Numbered from the stretch's first letter, positions 49,576-58,416 are shown. The stretch is DNA of 64,000 nt from Streptomyces noursei (GCF_016917755.1 NZ_CP070326.1:8494001-8558000), one strand, 5' to 3'. The notes: generated by a model from the sequence alone, not told the origin. Numbers and translations: made by a program.

Positions 49576-50274
49576 CTACGGCGCCGCGTTCTGCAGGTCC
49601 GCCTCCAGCGCGGCGGCGTGCTCCGCCTCCTCCGCCGCGCGTTCCCGGAGCTCCGCATCGAGCCGCGCACCCCGCTCCGGGTCGAGCCTGAGTTTGGCGA
49701 GAACGGCCGGCACCGCGATGGTGGGAAGGGTGTGCTCGAAGAAGACCAACAGCCGATGACTGACGTCGTTCTGGTCGGTGAACGCCTTGGACATCATCTG
49801 AATACCGGCGAAGGCACCGACGAACAGCTCCGCCGTGTCCCGCACGTTGACGCTCTCCAGCACTTCGCCCCGCGCCCTGGCCTCGTTGAGCAGACCCTCG
49901 ACGAACGTGGTCCACGCCGACATCGACTGCTTGCGATCGAGTTGGTTGGCACCCGGCTCGATGGCGAGACGGGCGGCGCCGCGCTGGATCGGGTCGCGTC
50001 GCAGCCGGTATGCCAGGATCTGCCCGGCGTCCACGAACTCCTGGAGTTTGATCGGCTGCGGCCGCACGGCGATGTCGAGCACCTGCTCATGCAGCACGGC
50101 GAGCGCAAGATCTTCTTTAGAGGGAAAGTGGAAATACAAGGCACCCTTCGTCACGCCGGCGCGCGAGAGGATCTCGGCAATCGTCGCGCGGTCGAAGCCG
50201 TGTTCATCGAAGACCGCCGCGGCGGATTCCAAGATCACTCGCCGCGTCTTGATTGCGCGGTCCTGACGTGCCAC
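49576..50274 (-). CDS. Gamma-butyrolactone receptor, TetR family (ArpA/ScbR type)
   Basis: GTG 50274 (AGGAGG 6 bp upstream) gives 232 aa. The N-terminal TetR HTH reads RVILESAAAVFDEHGFDRAT then IAEILSRAGVTKGALYFHFP, closely matching ArpA, ScbR and BarA. The C-terminal ligand domain includes the conserved Trp of the butyrolactone pocket (SAWTTFVEGLLNEARARGE). Such receptors repress antibiotic and differentiation genes, and often themselves, until an autoregulator binds. An ARE box and the afsA-type synthase gene lie directly upstream, divergently, forming a complete signalling pair. Confidence 0.92.
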   Translation of the reverse strand: MARQDRAIKTRRVILESAAAVFDEHGFDRATIAEILSRAGVTKGALYFHFPSKEDLALAVLHEQVLDIAVRPQPIKLQEFVDAGQILAYRLRRDPIQRGAARLAIEPGANQLDRKQSMSAWTTFVEGLLNEARARGEVLESVNVRDTAELFVGAFAGIQMMSKAFTDQNDVSHRLLVFFEHTLPTIAVPAVLAKLRLDPERGARLDAELRERAAEEAEHAAALEADLQNAAP

Positions 50275-50378
50275 AGAGCGCCTCCTGTCTGTCAAAGGCT
50301 CAAGCTTCTCAGCATTTCGCCACAGCTCAAGTCTCCTCCAGATCGGCGGATCGCCTTTGCCCGCACACCGGCATTGAA

Positions 50379-50402
50379 AAGAAAACCGGATGGTACGTAT
50401 CT
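50379..50402. promoter_or_regulatory. ARE box (autoregulatory element) between receptor and afsA genes
   Basis: On the minus strand the 24-bp site reads AGATACGTACCATCCGGTTT followed by TCTT. It fits the remembered ARE consensus ANAWACNNACCNNNCGGTTTKTTT at all but one defined position. It lies 45 bp before the afsA ATG and 105 bp before the receptor GTG, overlapping a possible afsA -10 (TATCTT). Confidence 0.75.
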
Positions 50403-50446
50403 TAATCGTGTCCGGAGCTCTTCCGTAGAGACGCATAGGGGCTGTC

Positions 50447-51436
50447 ATGAGCGACACGTTGCAGGCCAGCAGCACGGTTCCAGTCACGAGCCGACGCCGG
50501 ATGCAGCAGGTCCAGAACCCCCCGGCCGCAAGCCGGCGGGGGTCCGACGCCAGTGCCCCGATCCCCCACGAGTTTCTGCACCGCCCCCTCGTGGAGGACA
50601 TCCTGATCATTTCCTGGCTCCGACTGAGCCAGGACCGCTTCTCCGTGACCGCCCAGTGGCCGCATGATCACCTCTACTTCGCCCCCCACGACAACCGGCC
50701 CCATCCGATGCTGGCGGGAGAGACCATCCGACAGGCCGGACTGCTGCTCTGCCACACCGAGTTCGGGGTGCCGCTCGGTCATCACTTCATCCTTCACGAC
50801 CTCGTCTACACCGCCGACCCCGCGCACCGCGTCTCCGGGAACGGGCCGACGCAGCTGAGCATCGACGTCGTGTGCAGCCAGACACGGATGCGCGCCGGCA
50901 TGCTGTCCAGCAGCCGCTTCGACATGACGATCCGCAAGGACGGCCGCGTCGTCGCGACCGGCCACTCCCATGTCAGCGTCACCTCGCCGGCCGTCTACCG
51001 CCGGGTCCGCGGGGAACGGATCACGGCCCGCCACGTCCCCGGCCCGCTCCCCACCCCCGTCCCGCCGGGACTGACCGGCAGCGCCACCGAGAGGGACGTC
51101 CTGCTCTCCCCCGACGGGCAGCCGGGCCGATGGCTGCTGCGGATCGCGCCCGGCCACCCCACGGTCGTCAACCCCGCCAACGACCACGTGCCCGGACTGT
51201 CCCTGCTCGACGCGGCGCAGCAGGCCGCCCGCACGCTGACCGGGAGCAGCTCCTTCCTGCCCTACGCCTTCGGCACCGAGTTCCACCGATACGCGGAACA
51301 CGGCCGCCCGTGTCTGATCGAGGCGCGGCGGAAGGTGCCGACGACCACCGGCACCACGACGGTCCTGGTCACCGGGGCCCAGGACGGCGAGCCGGTCTTC
51401 ACCTCCGTCCTGACCGCCATGGATGCGCGCAGCTGA
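50447..51436 (+). CDS. afsA: AfsA-type gamma-butyrolactone (autoregulator) synthase
   Basis: A 329-aa protein with two AfsA hot-dog repeats. The first (about 40-175) has FLHRPLVEDILIISWLRLSQD and HPMLAGETIRQAGLLLCHTEFGVPLGHHF; the second (about 205-325) has VNPANDHVPGLSLLDAAQQA and FLPYAFGTEFHRYAEHGRPC. AfsA enzymes condense a beta-ketoacyl-ACP with dihydroxyacetone phosphate, the key step of A-factor-like signal synthesis. The first about 38 residues are a polar extension. It is divergent from the receptor with an ARE box between. An SDR reductase follows in the same direction. Confidence 0.93.
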   Translation: MSDTLQASSTVPVTSRRRMQQVQNPPAASRRGSDASAPIPHEFLHRPLVEDILIISWLRLSQDRFSVTAQWPHDHLYFAPHDNRPHPMLAGETIRQAGLLLCHTEFGVPLGHHFILHDLVYTADPAHRVSGNGPTQLSIDVVCSQTRMRAGMLSSSRFDMTIRKDGRVVATGHSHVSVTSPAVYRRVRGERITARHVPGPLPTPVPPGLTGSATERDVLLSPDGQPGRWLLRIAPGHPTVVNPANDHVPGLSLLDAAQQAARTLTGSSSFLPYAFGTEFHRYAEHGRPCLIEARRKVPTTTGTTTVLVTGAQDGEPVFTSVLTAMDARS

Positions 51437-51653
51437 CCGGACGGGCGGGCCGCCATCGAACCGCCCGTCCGAGCCCACCGCCGCATGGGCGCCGGCGCGC
51501 ACGCGCCACCCCCCTTCGTCATGAGCCCGACCGGCTCATGCACCGTGTAGGCAGACGACATACCGGAACAACGGCCGGGCCGCCCGCACAGCACTCCCCT
51601 TTGACACGGCGGCAACCGACCGCCAGAAGCACTACGGAAGGCCGACAACGACC

Positions 51654-52418
51654 ATGGGTGACCTTTACGGAAAGACCGCGCTGGTTACGGGATCCAGCCG
51701 CGGCATCGGGCGGGGCATCGCCCAGCGCCTCGCACAGGACGGTGCCGTGGTCGCCGTCCATTACGGGAGCAACGAGGGCGCGGCCAAGGAGACCGTCGAG
51801 GGCATCCGGGACAACGGCGGTCAGGCGTTCCTGGTCGGTGCGGAGCTGGGCGTCCCGGGCGACGCCGAGGCGCTGTTCGACGCCTTCGACGCCGGGCTGG
51901 CCGCGGCGGGCGCCGAACCCGGCCTGGACATCCTCGTCAACAACGCGGCGATCAGCCTGCCGGGACACATCGGCGAGGTGACGACCGAGGAGTTCGACCG
52001 GACCATCGCGATCAACACCAAGGCCCCGTTCTTCATCATCCAGCACGGTCTGCGGCGGATGCGGGACGGCGGGCGGATCGTCAACATCTCGTCCGCGGTG
52101 ACGAGTACGGCCTTCCCCTCGACCATCGCCTACGGACTCTCCAAGGGCGCGATCGACACCCTCACCCGGACCCTCGCCAAGGACGTCGGCGAGCGCGGGA
52201 TCACGGTGAACACCGTGGCGCCGGGATTCATAGAGACCGATATGAACGCGGCGATGCGGTCTACTCCCGAGGCACATGCGGCACTTGCCGCCATCTCGGT
52301 GTTCAACCGGCTCGGCCGACCCGCCGACGTCGCGGACGTGGTCGCCTTCCTCGCCTCCGACGACTCCCGTTGGATCACCGGCCAGCGCATCGACGTCACC
52401 GGCGGGTCGATGCTCTGA
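51654..52418 (+). CDS. SDR family oxidoreductase (3-ketoacyl reductase-like), possibly in autoregulator synthesis
   Basis: A 254-aa classical short-chain dehydrogenase. The cofactor site is TGSSRGIGRGIA (about residues 12-23) with NNAAIS, the catalytic Ser in ISSAVTS and the YxxxK motif in AYGLSKGAIDTL; PGFIETDMN and the C-terminal WITGQRIDVTGGSML are FabG-like. It lies 217 bp downstream of afsA in the same direction. In other streptomycetes an SDR (ScbB-like) reduces the 6-keto group of the butyrolactone, so that role is likely but unproven. A strong terminator follows. Confidence 0.88.
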   Translation: MGDLYGKTALVTGSSRGIGRGIAQRLAQDGAVVAVHYGSNEGAAKETVEGIRDNGGQAFLVGAELGVPGDAEALFDAFDAGLAAAGAEPGLDILVNNAAISLPGHIGEVTTEEFDRTIAINTKAPFFIIQHGLRRMRDGGRIVNISSAVTSTAFPSTIAYGLSKGAIDTLTRTLAKDVGERGITVNTVAPGFIETDMNAAMRSTPEAHAALAAISVFNRLGRPADVADVVAFLASDDSRWITGQRIDVTGGSML

Positions 52419-52428
52419 CCGAACCGGT

Positions 52429-52460
52429 CCGCCGGTCCGGGTGGCTGCCCGGACCGGCGG
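52429..52460. terminator. Bidirectional hairpin terminator
   Basis: A perfect 13-bp stem (CCGCCGGTCCGGG with CCCGGACCGGCGG) around TGGCTG, 11 bp after the SDR stop and 22 bp before the convergent ogt stop. Confidence 0.8.
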
Positions 52461-52481
52461 GCGCGGCCGTGTTCGGCCGGC

Positions 52482-52991
52482 TCAACGGGCCGCCGGCACC
52501 GCCCCTTCGAGGCCGAGGAGCAGTTGCTTGCGGGCCAGGCCGCCGGCGTAGCCGGTGAGCGACCCGTCGGCGCCGATGACGCGGTGGCAGGGCCGGACCA
52601 CCAGCAGCGGGTTGGCGCCGATCGCCGTCCCGATGGCGCGGACCGCACCGCGCGACGCCCCGATGGCCGCGGCGATCGCTCCGTAGGTGGTCGTCGTGCC
52701 GTACGGGATGGCCTCCAGCGCCGCCCAGACGCGCTGTTGGAAGTCCGTGCCGCGGGGGACGCACTCGACGGCGAACGGCTGCTGCGCCCCGTCGAAGTAC
52801 GCCCGGAGCTGGCGGGCGATCCCGGCGAACGCGGCCGGGTCGTGCGTCCAGTCGTCCTGGACGACGGCCCCGCGCTTCTGACCCGGCACGGAGAGCGAGG
52901 CGAGCGCCGTGCCGCCGGGTGCGGTGGCGGACCGCTCGCCGACCAGCAGGAGTTCGCCCAGGGGGCTGTCGAGGGTGGCGTACAAGGTCAT
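52482..52991 (-). CDS. ogt: Methylated-DNA--[protein]-cysteine S-methyltransferase
   Basis: A 169-aa suicide repair enzyme removing O6-methyl groups from guanine. The N-terminal ribonuclease-like domain begins MTLYATLDSPLGELLLVGE. The DNA-binding domain has GTDFQQRVWAALEAIPYGTT, then TYGAIAAAIG, the Arg finger RGAVRAIGTAIGANPL, and the active Cys in the PCHRV motif. Translation is coupled to the preceding ada-alkA gene by an ATGA overlap, forming an alkylation-damage repair operon. Confidence 0.95.
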   Translation of the reverse strand: MTLYATLDSPLGELLLVGERSATAPGGTALASLSVPGQKRGAVVQDDWTHDPAAFAGIARQLRAYFDGAQQPFAVECVPRGTDFQQRVWAALEAIPYGTTTTYGAIAAAIGASRGAVRAIGTAIGANPLLVVRPCHRVIGADGSLTGYAGGLARKQLLLGLEGAVPAAR

Positions 52992-54466
52992 GCGTCGATC
53001 CGTTCTGTCGGGTTCGGGTGCCGTTCCGCGGTGCCGGCGGGGTCGGCGGCCCAGAGGTGGTGCGTCGCGTACGAGCACCAGGGGCTCCACACTGCCGGGT
53101 CGGTGCCCGCCGGCGGTGCGCCGAGGAGGACATCGGGGTCGCCCAGCGCCCGCATCCGGATGTAGTCGGCGGTCCACGGACCGATGCCGGGGAGCCCGCG
53201 GAGCGCGCGTTCGGCCCGGTCGCGGTCGGTCCCGGCGTCCAGGACGACGTCCCGGGCGGCGAGGGCGGCGGCGAGGGCGCGCAGCGCGGCGATCCGCGCG
53301 TCGGACAGGCCGAGCCCGGTGAGCGGCGCGTCCGCCAACTCGACGGCCCGCGGGAAGAGATGGCCGAGGGTGCCGGCAGGCCGTGGCAGCGGCTCCCCGT
53401 GCACGGCGACCAGGCGTGTGCCCAGGGCCCGTCCGGCGGCGGTCCCGGCCCGCCGGCCGAGGACGGCGCGCACCGCGAGTTCGTCCGGGTCCACGGTCCC
53501 CGGGGAGCGCAGTCCGGGGCAGCGGGCGACCAACGGGGCCAGCGCGGGATCCGCACCGAGGCGTTCGCCTACCGCGAACGGGTCGGCGTCCAGGTCGAAC
53601 AGGCGGCGGACGCGCTGGGCGGCGGTGGCGAGGTCCCGCAGCTCGGTGAGGTGCAGTCGGCAGTCCAGCCAGCCGTCGCCGGTGGCCTCGTCGACCTCCG
53701 CGATGCCGGTGCCGTGGGGCAGCCGCAGGGTGCGCCGGTACGTCCGGCCACCGGGCTCCCCGGTGACCTCCTCGATCCCGCCGAGCGCCCGCTGTGCCAG
53801 GTAGTCGAAGATCTGCCGGGCCGCGTACGGGCCGCGGTACGCCAACCTCAGCGGCAGCACGCCGGGCGTGCCGGACGGGGCCGCAAGGCCGCCGAAGCGG
53901 GAACCGGGCCCGGGGCGGACCGCCCGCAGTCCGCTCGGGGTGAGCGCGTAGATCTCCTTGATGGTGTCGTTGAACTGCCGGACGCTGGCGAATCCGGCGG
54001 CGAAGGCGATCTCGGCGATCGGCAGGCCGGTGGTCTGCAGCAGCACCCGAGCGGTGTGCGCGCGCTGCGCCCGGGCCAGGGCCGCGGGCCCGGCGCCGAG
54101 CTCGGCGGTCAGCTGCCGCTGCACCTGCCGGGCGCTGTAGCCGAGCCGGTCGGCCAGCCCGGCCACGCCCTCCCGGTCGACCACCCCGTCGCCGATCAGC
54201 CGCATCGCCCGCCCCACGACATCCGCCCGGGCGTTCCACTCGACCGAGCCGGGGACCGCGTCCGGGCGGCACCGCCGGCAGGCCCGGAATCCGGAGCCCT
54301 GCGCGGCCGCGGCGGTCGGGAAGAAGGTGACGTTCCGCCGCCGCGGGGTGGTCGCGGGGCAGCTCGGCCGGCAGTAGATCCCCGTCGTCGACACCGCGAA
54401 GAAGAACGCCCCGTCGAACCTGGCGTCCCGGCTCCGCACCGCCTCGTACCTGCTGTCCTCGCTCAT
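52988..54466 (-). CDS. Ada-AlkA fusion: methylphosphotriester sensor and 3-methyladenine DNA glycosylase
   Basis: ATG 54466 gives 492 aa. The N-terminal Ada zinc domain (about 5-75) has FDGAFFFAVSTTGIYCRPSC with the acceptor Cys, and FRACRRCRPD. An AraC-type HTH follows (about 85-185, ADRLGYSARQVQRQL; FAAGFASVRQFNDTI). The C-terminal AlkA part has an N-lobe (about 205-285) and a helix-hairpin-helix glycosylase domain (about 300-470, LPGIGPWTADYIRMRALGDP with the catalytic Asp). It therefore both senses alkyl damage to activate transcription and excises alkylated bases. Only a weak ribosome binding site precedes the start. Confidence 0.95.
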   Translation of the reverse strand: MSEDSRYEAVRSRDARFDGAFFFAVSTTGIYCRPSCPATTPRRRNVTFFPTAAAAQGSGFRACRRCRPDAVPGSVEWNARADVVGRAMRLIGDGVVDREGVAGLADRLGYSARQVQRQLTAELGAGPAALARAQRAHTARVLLQTTGLPIAEIAFAAGFASVRQFNDTIKEIYALTPSGLRAVRPGPGSRFGGLAAPSGTPGVLPLRLAYRGPYAARQIFDYLAQRALGGIEEVTGEPGGRTYRRTLRLPHGTGIAEVDEATGDGWLDCRLHLTELRDLATAAQRVRRLFDLDADPFAVGERLGADPALAPLVARCPGLRSPGTVDPDELAVRAVLGRRAGTAAGRALGTRLVAVHGEPLPRPAGTLGHLFPRAVELADAPLTGLGLSDARIAALRALAAALAARDVVLDAGTDRDRAERALRGLPGIGPWTADYIRMRALGDPDVLLGAPPAGTDPAVWSPWCSYATHHLWAADPAGTAERHPNPTERIDA

Positions 54467-54653
54467 CACACCCCCACTGTGCGTCATTCCGCGCCACCAC
54501 TCTGGCGGAAATCGGACACGGCGCTGTCGGCAGCCAGGAGGAACACGTCGAGCGACAACGGGTGCCCATGGATGCGAGCGGGGGGGGCCGGCGTGGGCTC
54601 GGGGGGGGGGAGGACGGGCCGGGCGCGTCTGGGAGGTGCCGGGCCGGGGCCCG
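54467..54653. other. Intergenic region with long G runs
   Basis: 187 bp upstream of ada-alkA. It contains uninterrupted runs of about eight and ten or more G residues (around 54580 and 54601-54610). These could form G-quadruplexes or vary in length by slippage, in the ada-alkA promoter area. Confidence 0.45.
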
Positions 54654-54881
54654 TCACGGCGACGGCATCGGCCAGTCGTCCAGGGAGCCGCCGCGCCACT
54701 CGACCAGGCGGGGGTCGTCCAGTGCGATGTCCTCGGCGGGGCCGGCGACACCCGCGCGCCGGAGGAACTCCGCCACGTCGCCGCGGCCATGGGCCAGGCC
54801 GACGATCTGCCCGTGCACGGTCACCCGGCGTCCACCGGAGGGCGTCGGTGGGTGCACGATGACAGGCGGATGCTCGGACAT
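54654..54881 (-). CDS. Small conserved hypothetical protein
   Basis: ATG 54881 (MSEHPPVIVHPPTPSGGRRV) gives 75 aa; GGAGG lies immediately upstream, with very short spacing. The protein is soluble: TVHGQIVGLAHGRGDVAEFL then RRAGVAGPAEDIALDDPRLV and a C-terminal EWRGGSLDDWP. It resembles small proteins common in Streptomyces, with no known function. It diverges from the P450 gene. Confidence 0.6.
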   Translation of the reverse strand: MSEHPPVIVHPPTPSGGRRVTVHGQIVGLAHGRGDVAEFLRRAGVAGPAEDIALDDPRLVEWRGGSLDDWPMPSP

Positions 54882-55052
54882 GCCTCCAGCGTGCGCCGGG
54901 CTCCGCGCGCTCGCACCTCGGCGGTGGGATCTCACCCGGACGGCTGGGATCCGGACCGGACGGGGCGACCGGCGCCGGTGCGAAGGTGGTCACCGGGCCG
55001 GTACGGCAGGGCGGGCGCGGATCTGACGGCGAACGAGAGCACGAGGGTGGCA

Positions 55053-56315
55053 GTGAACAACCCCATGGAGTCGGCCGAGTTCTCCCGCAACCCCTACCCG
55101 CTGCTCGCCGCGCTCCGGGCGGGCGGCCCGGTGCAGCGGGTGCGGACCGGCAAGGACCGCACGACGTGGGTGGTGACCGGCTGGGCGGAGGCCCGCGCGG
55201 CGCTGGCCGACCGGCGGTTGTCGAAGGACACCGCACGGTACTTCGCGGACCGGCCCTCCGGACGCGATCTGGCACCGGCCGTCAGCCGGAGCATGCTCGC
55301 CACCGACCCGCCGGACCACGGCCGGCTGCGGAAACTGGCCATGGCGGCCTTCACCCCCGCGGCGGTGAGCCGGCTGGAGCCCCGCATCCGGGAGATCGCG
55401 GAGGGGCTGGCCGAGGCGCTGGCCGGAGCCGCGCAGGCGGCGGGCGGCGGCCCCGTCGATCTGGTCGAGGGGTTCGCGGCGCCGCTGCCGATCACGGTGA
55501 TCTGCGAGCTGTTGGCGGTGCCGGACCCGGACCGGGCCGCGGTGCGCCGGTGGTCCGACGACCTGTTCGCGGCGGCGGATCCGGACACCGCCGACCGGGC
55601 CTCGCACGCCCTGGCCGGGTACCTGGCCGAGTTGATCGCGGCGCGGCGCGCGGCGCCCGGGGACGACGTGCTGAGCGGCTTGATCGCCGCCCGGGACGCC
55701 GGTGACCGACTCAGCGAGCCCGAACTCGTCTCGCTGGCCGTGCTGTTGGTGGTCGCCGGGCACGAGACCACGGCCAATCTGATCGGCAACGGCCTGCTGG
55801 CCCTGCTCCGCGACGACGCGCTGCGCGCCCGCCTGCGGGACGACGCGGGGCTGCTGCCCGCCGCGGTGGAGGAGTTCCTGCGGTTCGACGCGCCGGTGAC
55901 GCTGGCGACCTTCCGTTACGCCACCGAGCCGTTCGACCTCGGCGGCGCCCGCATCGGGGCGGGGGACGTGGTCATGGTCTCGCCCGGCGGCGCCAACCGC
56001 GACCCGGCGCGGTTCGACGAGCCGGACGCGGTACGGCTGGACCGCCCGGCCCCGGGCGGCCACGTGTCCTTCGGGCACGGACCGCACCACTGCCTGGGCG
56101 CTCCGCTGGCCCGGGCCGAGGCCCGGATCGCATTCGCGGTACTGCTCGCCCGCTTCCCCGCACTGCGACCCGCCACGGACGGCCGGGACGCCTCCGCCGG
56201 CCCCGACGGGGTCAGTTGGCGACGGACCCGGCTCATGCGCGGCCCGGCCCGGCTCCCGGCGCTCCTGGGCCCGATCGCGGGCGGCACGAACGGGGCGCCG
56301 CCGGCGCTGCGTTGA
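55053..56315 (+). CDS. Cytochrome P450
   Basis: GTG 55053 (MNNPMESAEFSRN after initiation) gives 420 aa; GTG 55047 or ATG 55065 are alternatives. Landmarks are the I-helix oxygen-activation motif AGHETTANLIGNG (about residues 238-250), the ExxR in VEEFLRFDAP, and the haem-thiolate signature FGHGPHHCLGAPLAR with the axial Cys. The protein is soluble and class I, needing external ferredoxin and reductase, which are not encoded here. The C-terminus after about residue 375 is longer than usual. It could act in secondary metabolism or in autoregulator tailoring, given the afsA neighbourhood, but the alkylation-repair genes lie between. Confidence 0.93.
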   Translation: MNNPMESAEFSRNPYPLLAALRAGGPVQRVRTGKDRTTWVVTGWAEARAALADRRLSKDTARYFADRPSGRDLAPAVSRSMLATDPPDHGRLRKLAMAAFTPAAVSRLEPRIREIAEGLAEALAGAAQAAGGGPVDLVEGFAAPLPITVICELLAVPDPDRAAVRRWSDDLFAAADPDTADRASHALAGYLAELIAARRAAPGDDVLSGLIAARDAGDRLSEPELVSLAVLLVVAGHETTANLIGNGLLALLRDDALRARLRDDAGLLPAAVEEFLRFDAPVTLATFRYATEPFDLGGARIGAGDVVMVSPGGANRDPARFDEPDAVRLDRPAPGGHVSFGHGPHHCLGAPLARAEARIAFAVLLARFPALRPATDGRDASAGPDGVSWRRTRLMRGPARLPALLGPIAGGTNGAPPALR

Positions 56316-56377
56316 GGCGAGGCGGCTCGCGGACGGCCCGGCCCGGCCGTTCGGCGTGCGACGACCCTCTTCAAGGC

Positions 56378-56417
56378 ACCGGCGCCGCGACCGCAGTGCG
56401 GCGGTCGCGGCGCCGGT
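56378..56417. terminator. Bidirectional hairpin terminator
   Basis: A perfect 17-bp stem (ACCGGCGCCGCGACCGC with its complement at 56401-56417) and 6-nt loop lie between the stops of the P450 gene and the convergent glxR gene. Confidence 0.82.
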
Positions 56418-56467
56418 CGTCCATGGCCCGTCGCGGTCCGGGACCGCGGATCGGGTCGGCCCTTGCA

Positions 56468-56563
56468 CCAGCCCTGGCTCCAGCGCTTGCTCCAGCCCTG
56501 GCTCCAGCGCTTGGTTCAGTCCTGGATGCGGACCTGGCTACAGACCTGGATCCGCACCCGGGT
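56468..56563. repeat. 24-bp tandem repeats just after the glxR stop
   Basis: The unit CCAGCCCTGGCTCCAGCGCTT plus 3 bases occurs at 56468-56491 and 56492-56515, differing only at the end, followed by two diverged copies to 56563. It abuts the glxR stop codon, as if the array expanded from, or eroded into, the 3' end of the gene. Confidence 0.7.
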
Positions 56564-57484
56564 TCAGTCCTTGAGGTCGTATCCGGAGAGGCGTTCGACG
56601 CCGCGGAGGAGGGCGGAGTGGTCCAGGCCGCCGTCGCCCTGGGCGCGCAGGGAGGCCACGAGGGAGGCGACGACGGAGCCGACGGGCAGGGCGGCGCCGA
56701 CGGTGCGGGCGGCGTCGGTGACGATGCCCATGTCCTTGTGGTGCAGGTCGATGCGGAAGCCGGGCTTGAAGTCGCGGTTGGCGAAGTTGTCCTTCTTGCG
56801 GGCAAGGACGGTGGAGCCGGCCAGGCCGCCGCCCAGGACGTCGAGGGCGGCGGGCAGGTCGACGCCGGACTTCTCCAGGAAGACCACGGCTTCGGCGCAG
56901 GCTTGGATGTTGACGGCGACGATGAGCTGGTTGGCGGCCTTGACGGTCTGGCCGGCGCCGTGCGGGCCGCACAGCACGATGGTCTTGCCCAGGGCTTCCA
57001 GGATCGGCTTGGCGGCGTCGAAGTCGGCCTGCTGGCCACCGACCATGATCGACAGGACGGCCTCGATGGCGCCGGCCTCGCCGCCGGAGACGGGGGCGTC
57101 CAGGACCCGGATGCCCTTCTCGGCGGCGTTCTTGGCCAGGTCGATGGAGGTCTGCGGGGTGATCGAGGACATGTCGATCAGCAGCGCGCCGGACTTGGCG
57201 TTCTCCAGGATGCCGTCGGGGCCGTAGGCGATGGCCTCGACGTGCGGGGAGGCCGGGACCATCGTGATGACGACGTCGGCGTCGGCGACGGCCGCGGCGA
57301 TGTCGGTGGCGGCGGTGCCACCGGCCGCGGCCAGGCGCTCCAGCTTGTCGGCTTCCAGGGTGTAACCGGTCACCGCGTAGCCGGCCTTGATCAGATTCTC
57401 GGCCATGGGCGAACCCATGATGCCCAGCCCGATCCAGGCGATCGCCGGGCGGGTCGGGCGGGAGGAGTCGGCCAGGTTGCTCAT
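56564..57484 (-). CDS. glxR: 2-hydroxy-3-oxopropionate (tartronate semialdehyde) reductase
   Basis: A 306-aa beta-hydroxyacid dehydrogenase. The NAD(P) site is AWIGLGIMGSPMAENLIKAG (about residues 16-35), the substrate-binding motif is DAPVSGGEAGAIEAVLSIMV and the catalytic Lys is in GAGQTVKAANQLIVAVN. It reduces tartronate semialdehyde to D-glycerate, the last step of the glyoxylate carboligase pathway. AGAGG precedes ATG 57484. It lies 77 bp downstream of hyi and is the last gene of the gcl-hyi-glxR cluster. Confidence 0.94.
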   Translation of the reverse strand: MSNLADSSRPTRPAIAWIGLGIMGSPMAENLIKAGYAVTGYTLEADKLERLAAAGGTAATDIAAAVADADVVITMVPASPHVEAIAYGPDGILENAKSGALLIDMSSITPQTSIDLAKNAAEKGIRVLDAPVSGGEAGAIEAVLSIMVGGQQADFDAAKPILEALGKTIVLCGPHGAGQTVKAANQLIVAVNIQACAEAVVFLEKSGVDLPAALDVLGGGLAGSTVLARKKDNFANRDFKPGFRIDLHHKDMGIVTDAARTVGAALPVGSVVASLVASLRAQGDGGLDHSALLRGVERLSGYDLKD

Positions 57485-57561
57485 TGGGAAGCCTCTTTCA
57501 CACGCAAACGTAAAGGGGGAGAGGGGACGCCAGACAGCGGCAGGTGACGCGGGCGCCGGGG

Positions 57562-58401
57562 TCAGTGGGCGGCGCGCAGGGCCGCCGGGAGCCAGGTGAA
57601 GGACTCGGCGCTCGGGCGGTCGCCCGGCTTGTACTCCAGGCCGACGTAGCCGTCGTAGCCGGCCTTCTTCAGGCGGCCGAGCAACTCCTCCAGCGGGAGC
57701 GAGCCGGTGCCGGGCGCGCCGCGGCCGGGGTTGTCGGCGATCTGCACGTGTGCGGTCTTGGGCGTGTAGCGGTCGATGACCTCCGCAAGGTCCTCGCCGT
57801 TCATCGACAGGTGGTACAGGTCCATCAGGAACCGTGCGTTGTCCAACCCGGTGGCGGCGTTGACCGCGTCGACCACCTCGATCGCCTTGGGTGCCGAGAC
57901 GATCGGACACGCCGGCGACTCCGGCGCGTTGAGCGCCTCGATCAGCAGCGTGCCGTCCACCTCGCCCACCGCCCGCGCCGCGAAGGCCAGGTTCTCCAGA
58001 GCAAGAGCATCCTGCTCCGCAGGCGTGGCGCCCTCGACGCGGTTGCCGTACAGGGCGTTGAAGGTGGTGCAGCCCAGCGACGCGGCGAACGCGATCGCCA
58101 CCGGCACGTTCGCCCGGAACCTCTCCGACTCCACCCCCGGAACCGACAGCGCACCACGATCCGGACCCGGCAACCGCCCGGCGTAGAAGTTCAGCCCCGT
58201 CAACCGCGTCCCGGCATCACGCAGCGCATCGCCCAGCGCGTCCAGCTCGGACCGCTCCGGGGTCGGGGCGTCCACCCACGGCCACCACAGCTCCACCGCG
58301 GTGAAACCCGCCGCCCGCGCGGCCGCCGGCCGCTCCAACAACGGAAGCTCGGTGAACAGGATCGACAGATTGACGTTGAAGCGCGTGTCCGTGAAACCCA
58401 T
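57562..58401 (-). CDS. hyi: Hydroxypyruvate isomerase
   Basis: A 279-aa TIM-barrel isomerase of the Hyi family. The N-terminus FNVNLSILFTELPLLERPAA, AVELWWPWVD, LIEALNAPESPACPIVSAP with a metal-binding Glu, FLMDLYHLSMNGEDLAEVI, HVQIADNPGRGAPGTG and VGLEYKPGD (second Glu) are all characteristic. It interconverts hydroxypyruvate and tartronate semialdehyde. GGAAGGAG lies about 13 bp before ATG 58401. An upstream motif is shared with gcl, so it probably has its own regulated promoter within the cluster. Confidence 0.94.
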   Translation of the reverse strand: MGFTDTRFNVNLSILFTELPLLERPAAARAAGFTAVELWWPWVDAPTPERSELDALGDALRDAGTRLTGLNFYAGRLPGPDRGALSVPGVESERFRANVPVAIAFAASLGCTTFNALYGNRVEGATPAEQDALALENLAFAARAVGEVDGTLLIEALNAPESPACPIVSAPKAIEVVDAVNAATGLDNARFLMDLYHLSMNGEDLAEVIDRYTPKTAHVQIADNPGRGAPGTGSLPLEELLGRLKKAGYDGYVGLEYKPGDRPSAESFTWLPAALRAAH

Positions 58402-58416
58402 AAGGCCCGGCGCTCC

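Noticed and set aside
52919..54862. A 647-aa plus-strand frame opposite the Ada-AlkA gene
   Set aside because: Pure antisense shadow of a fully recognisable repair gene.
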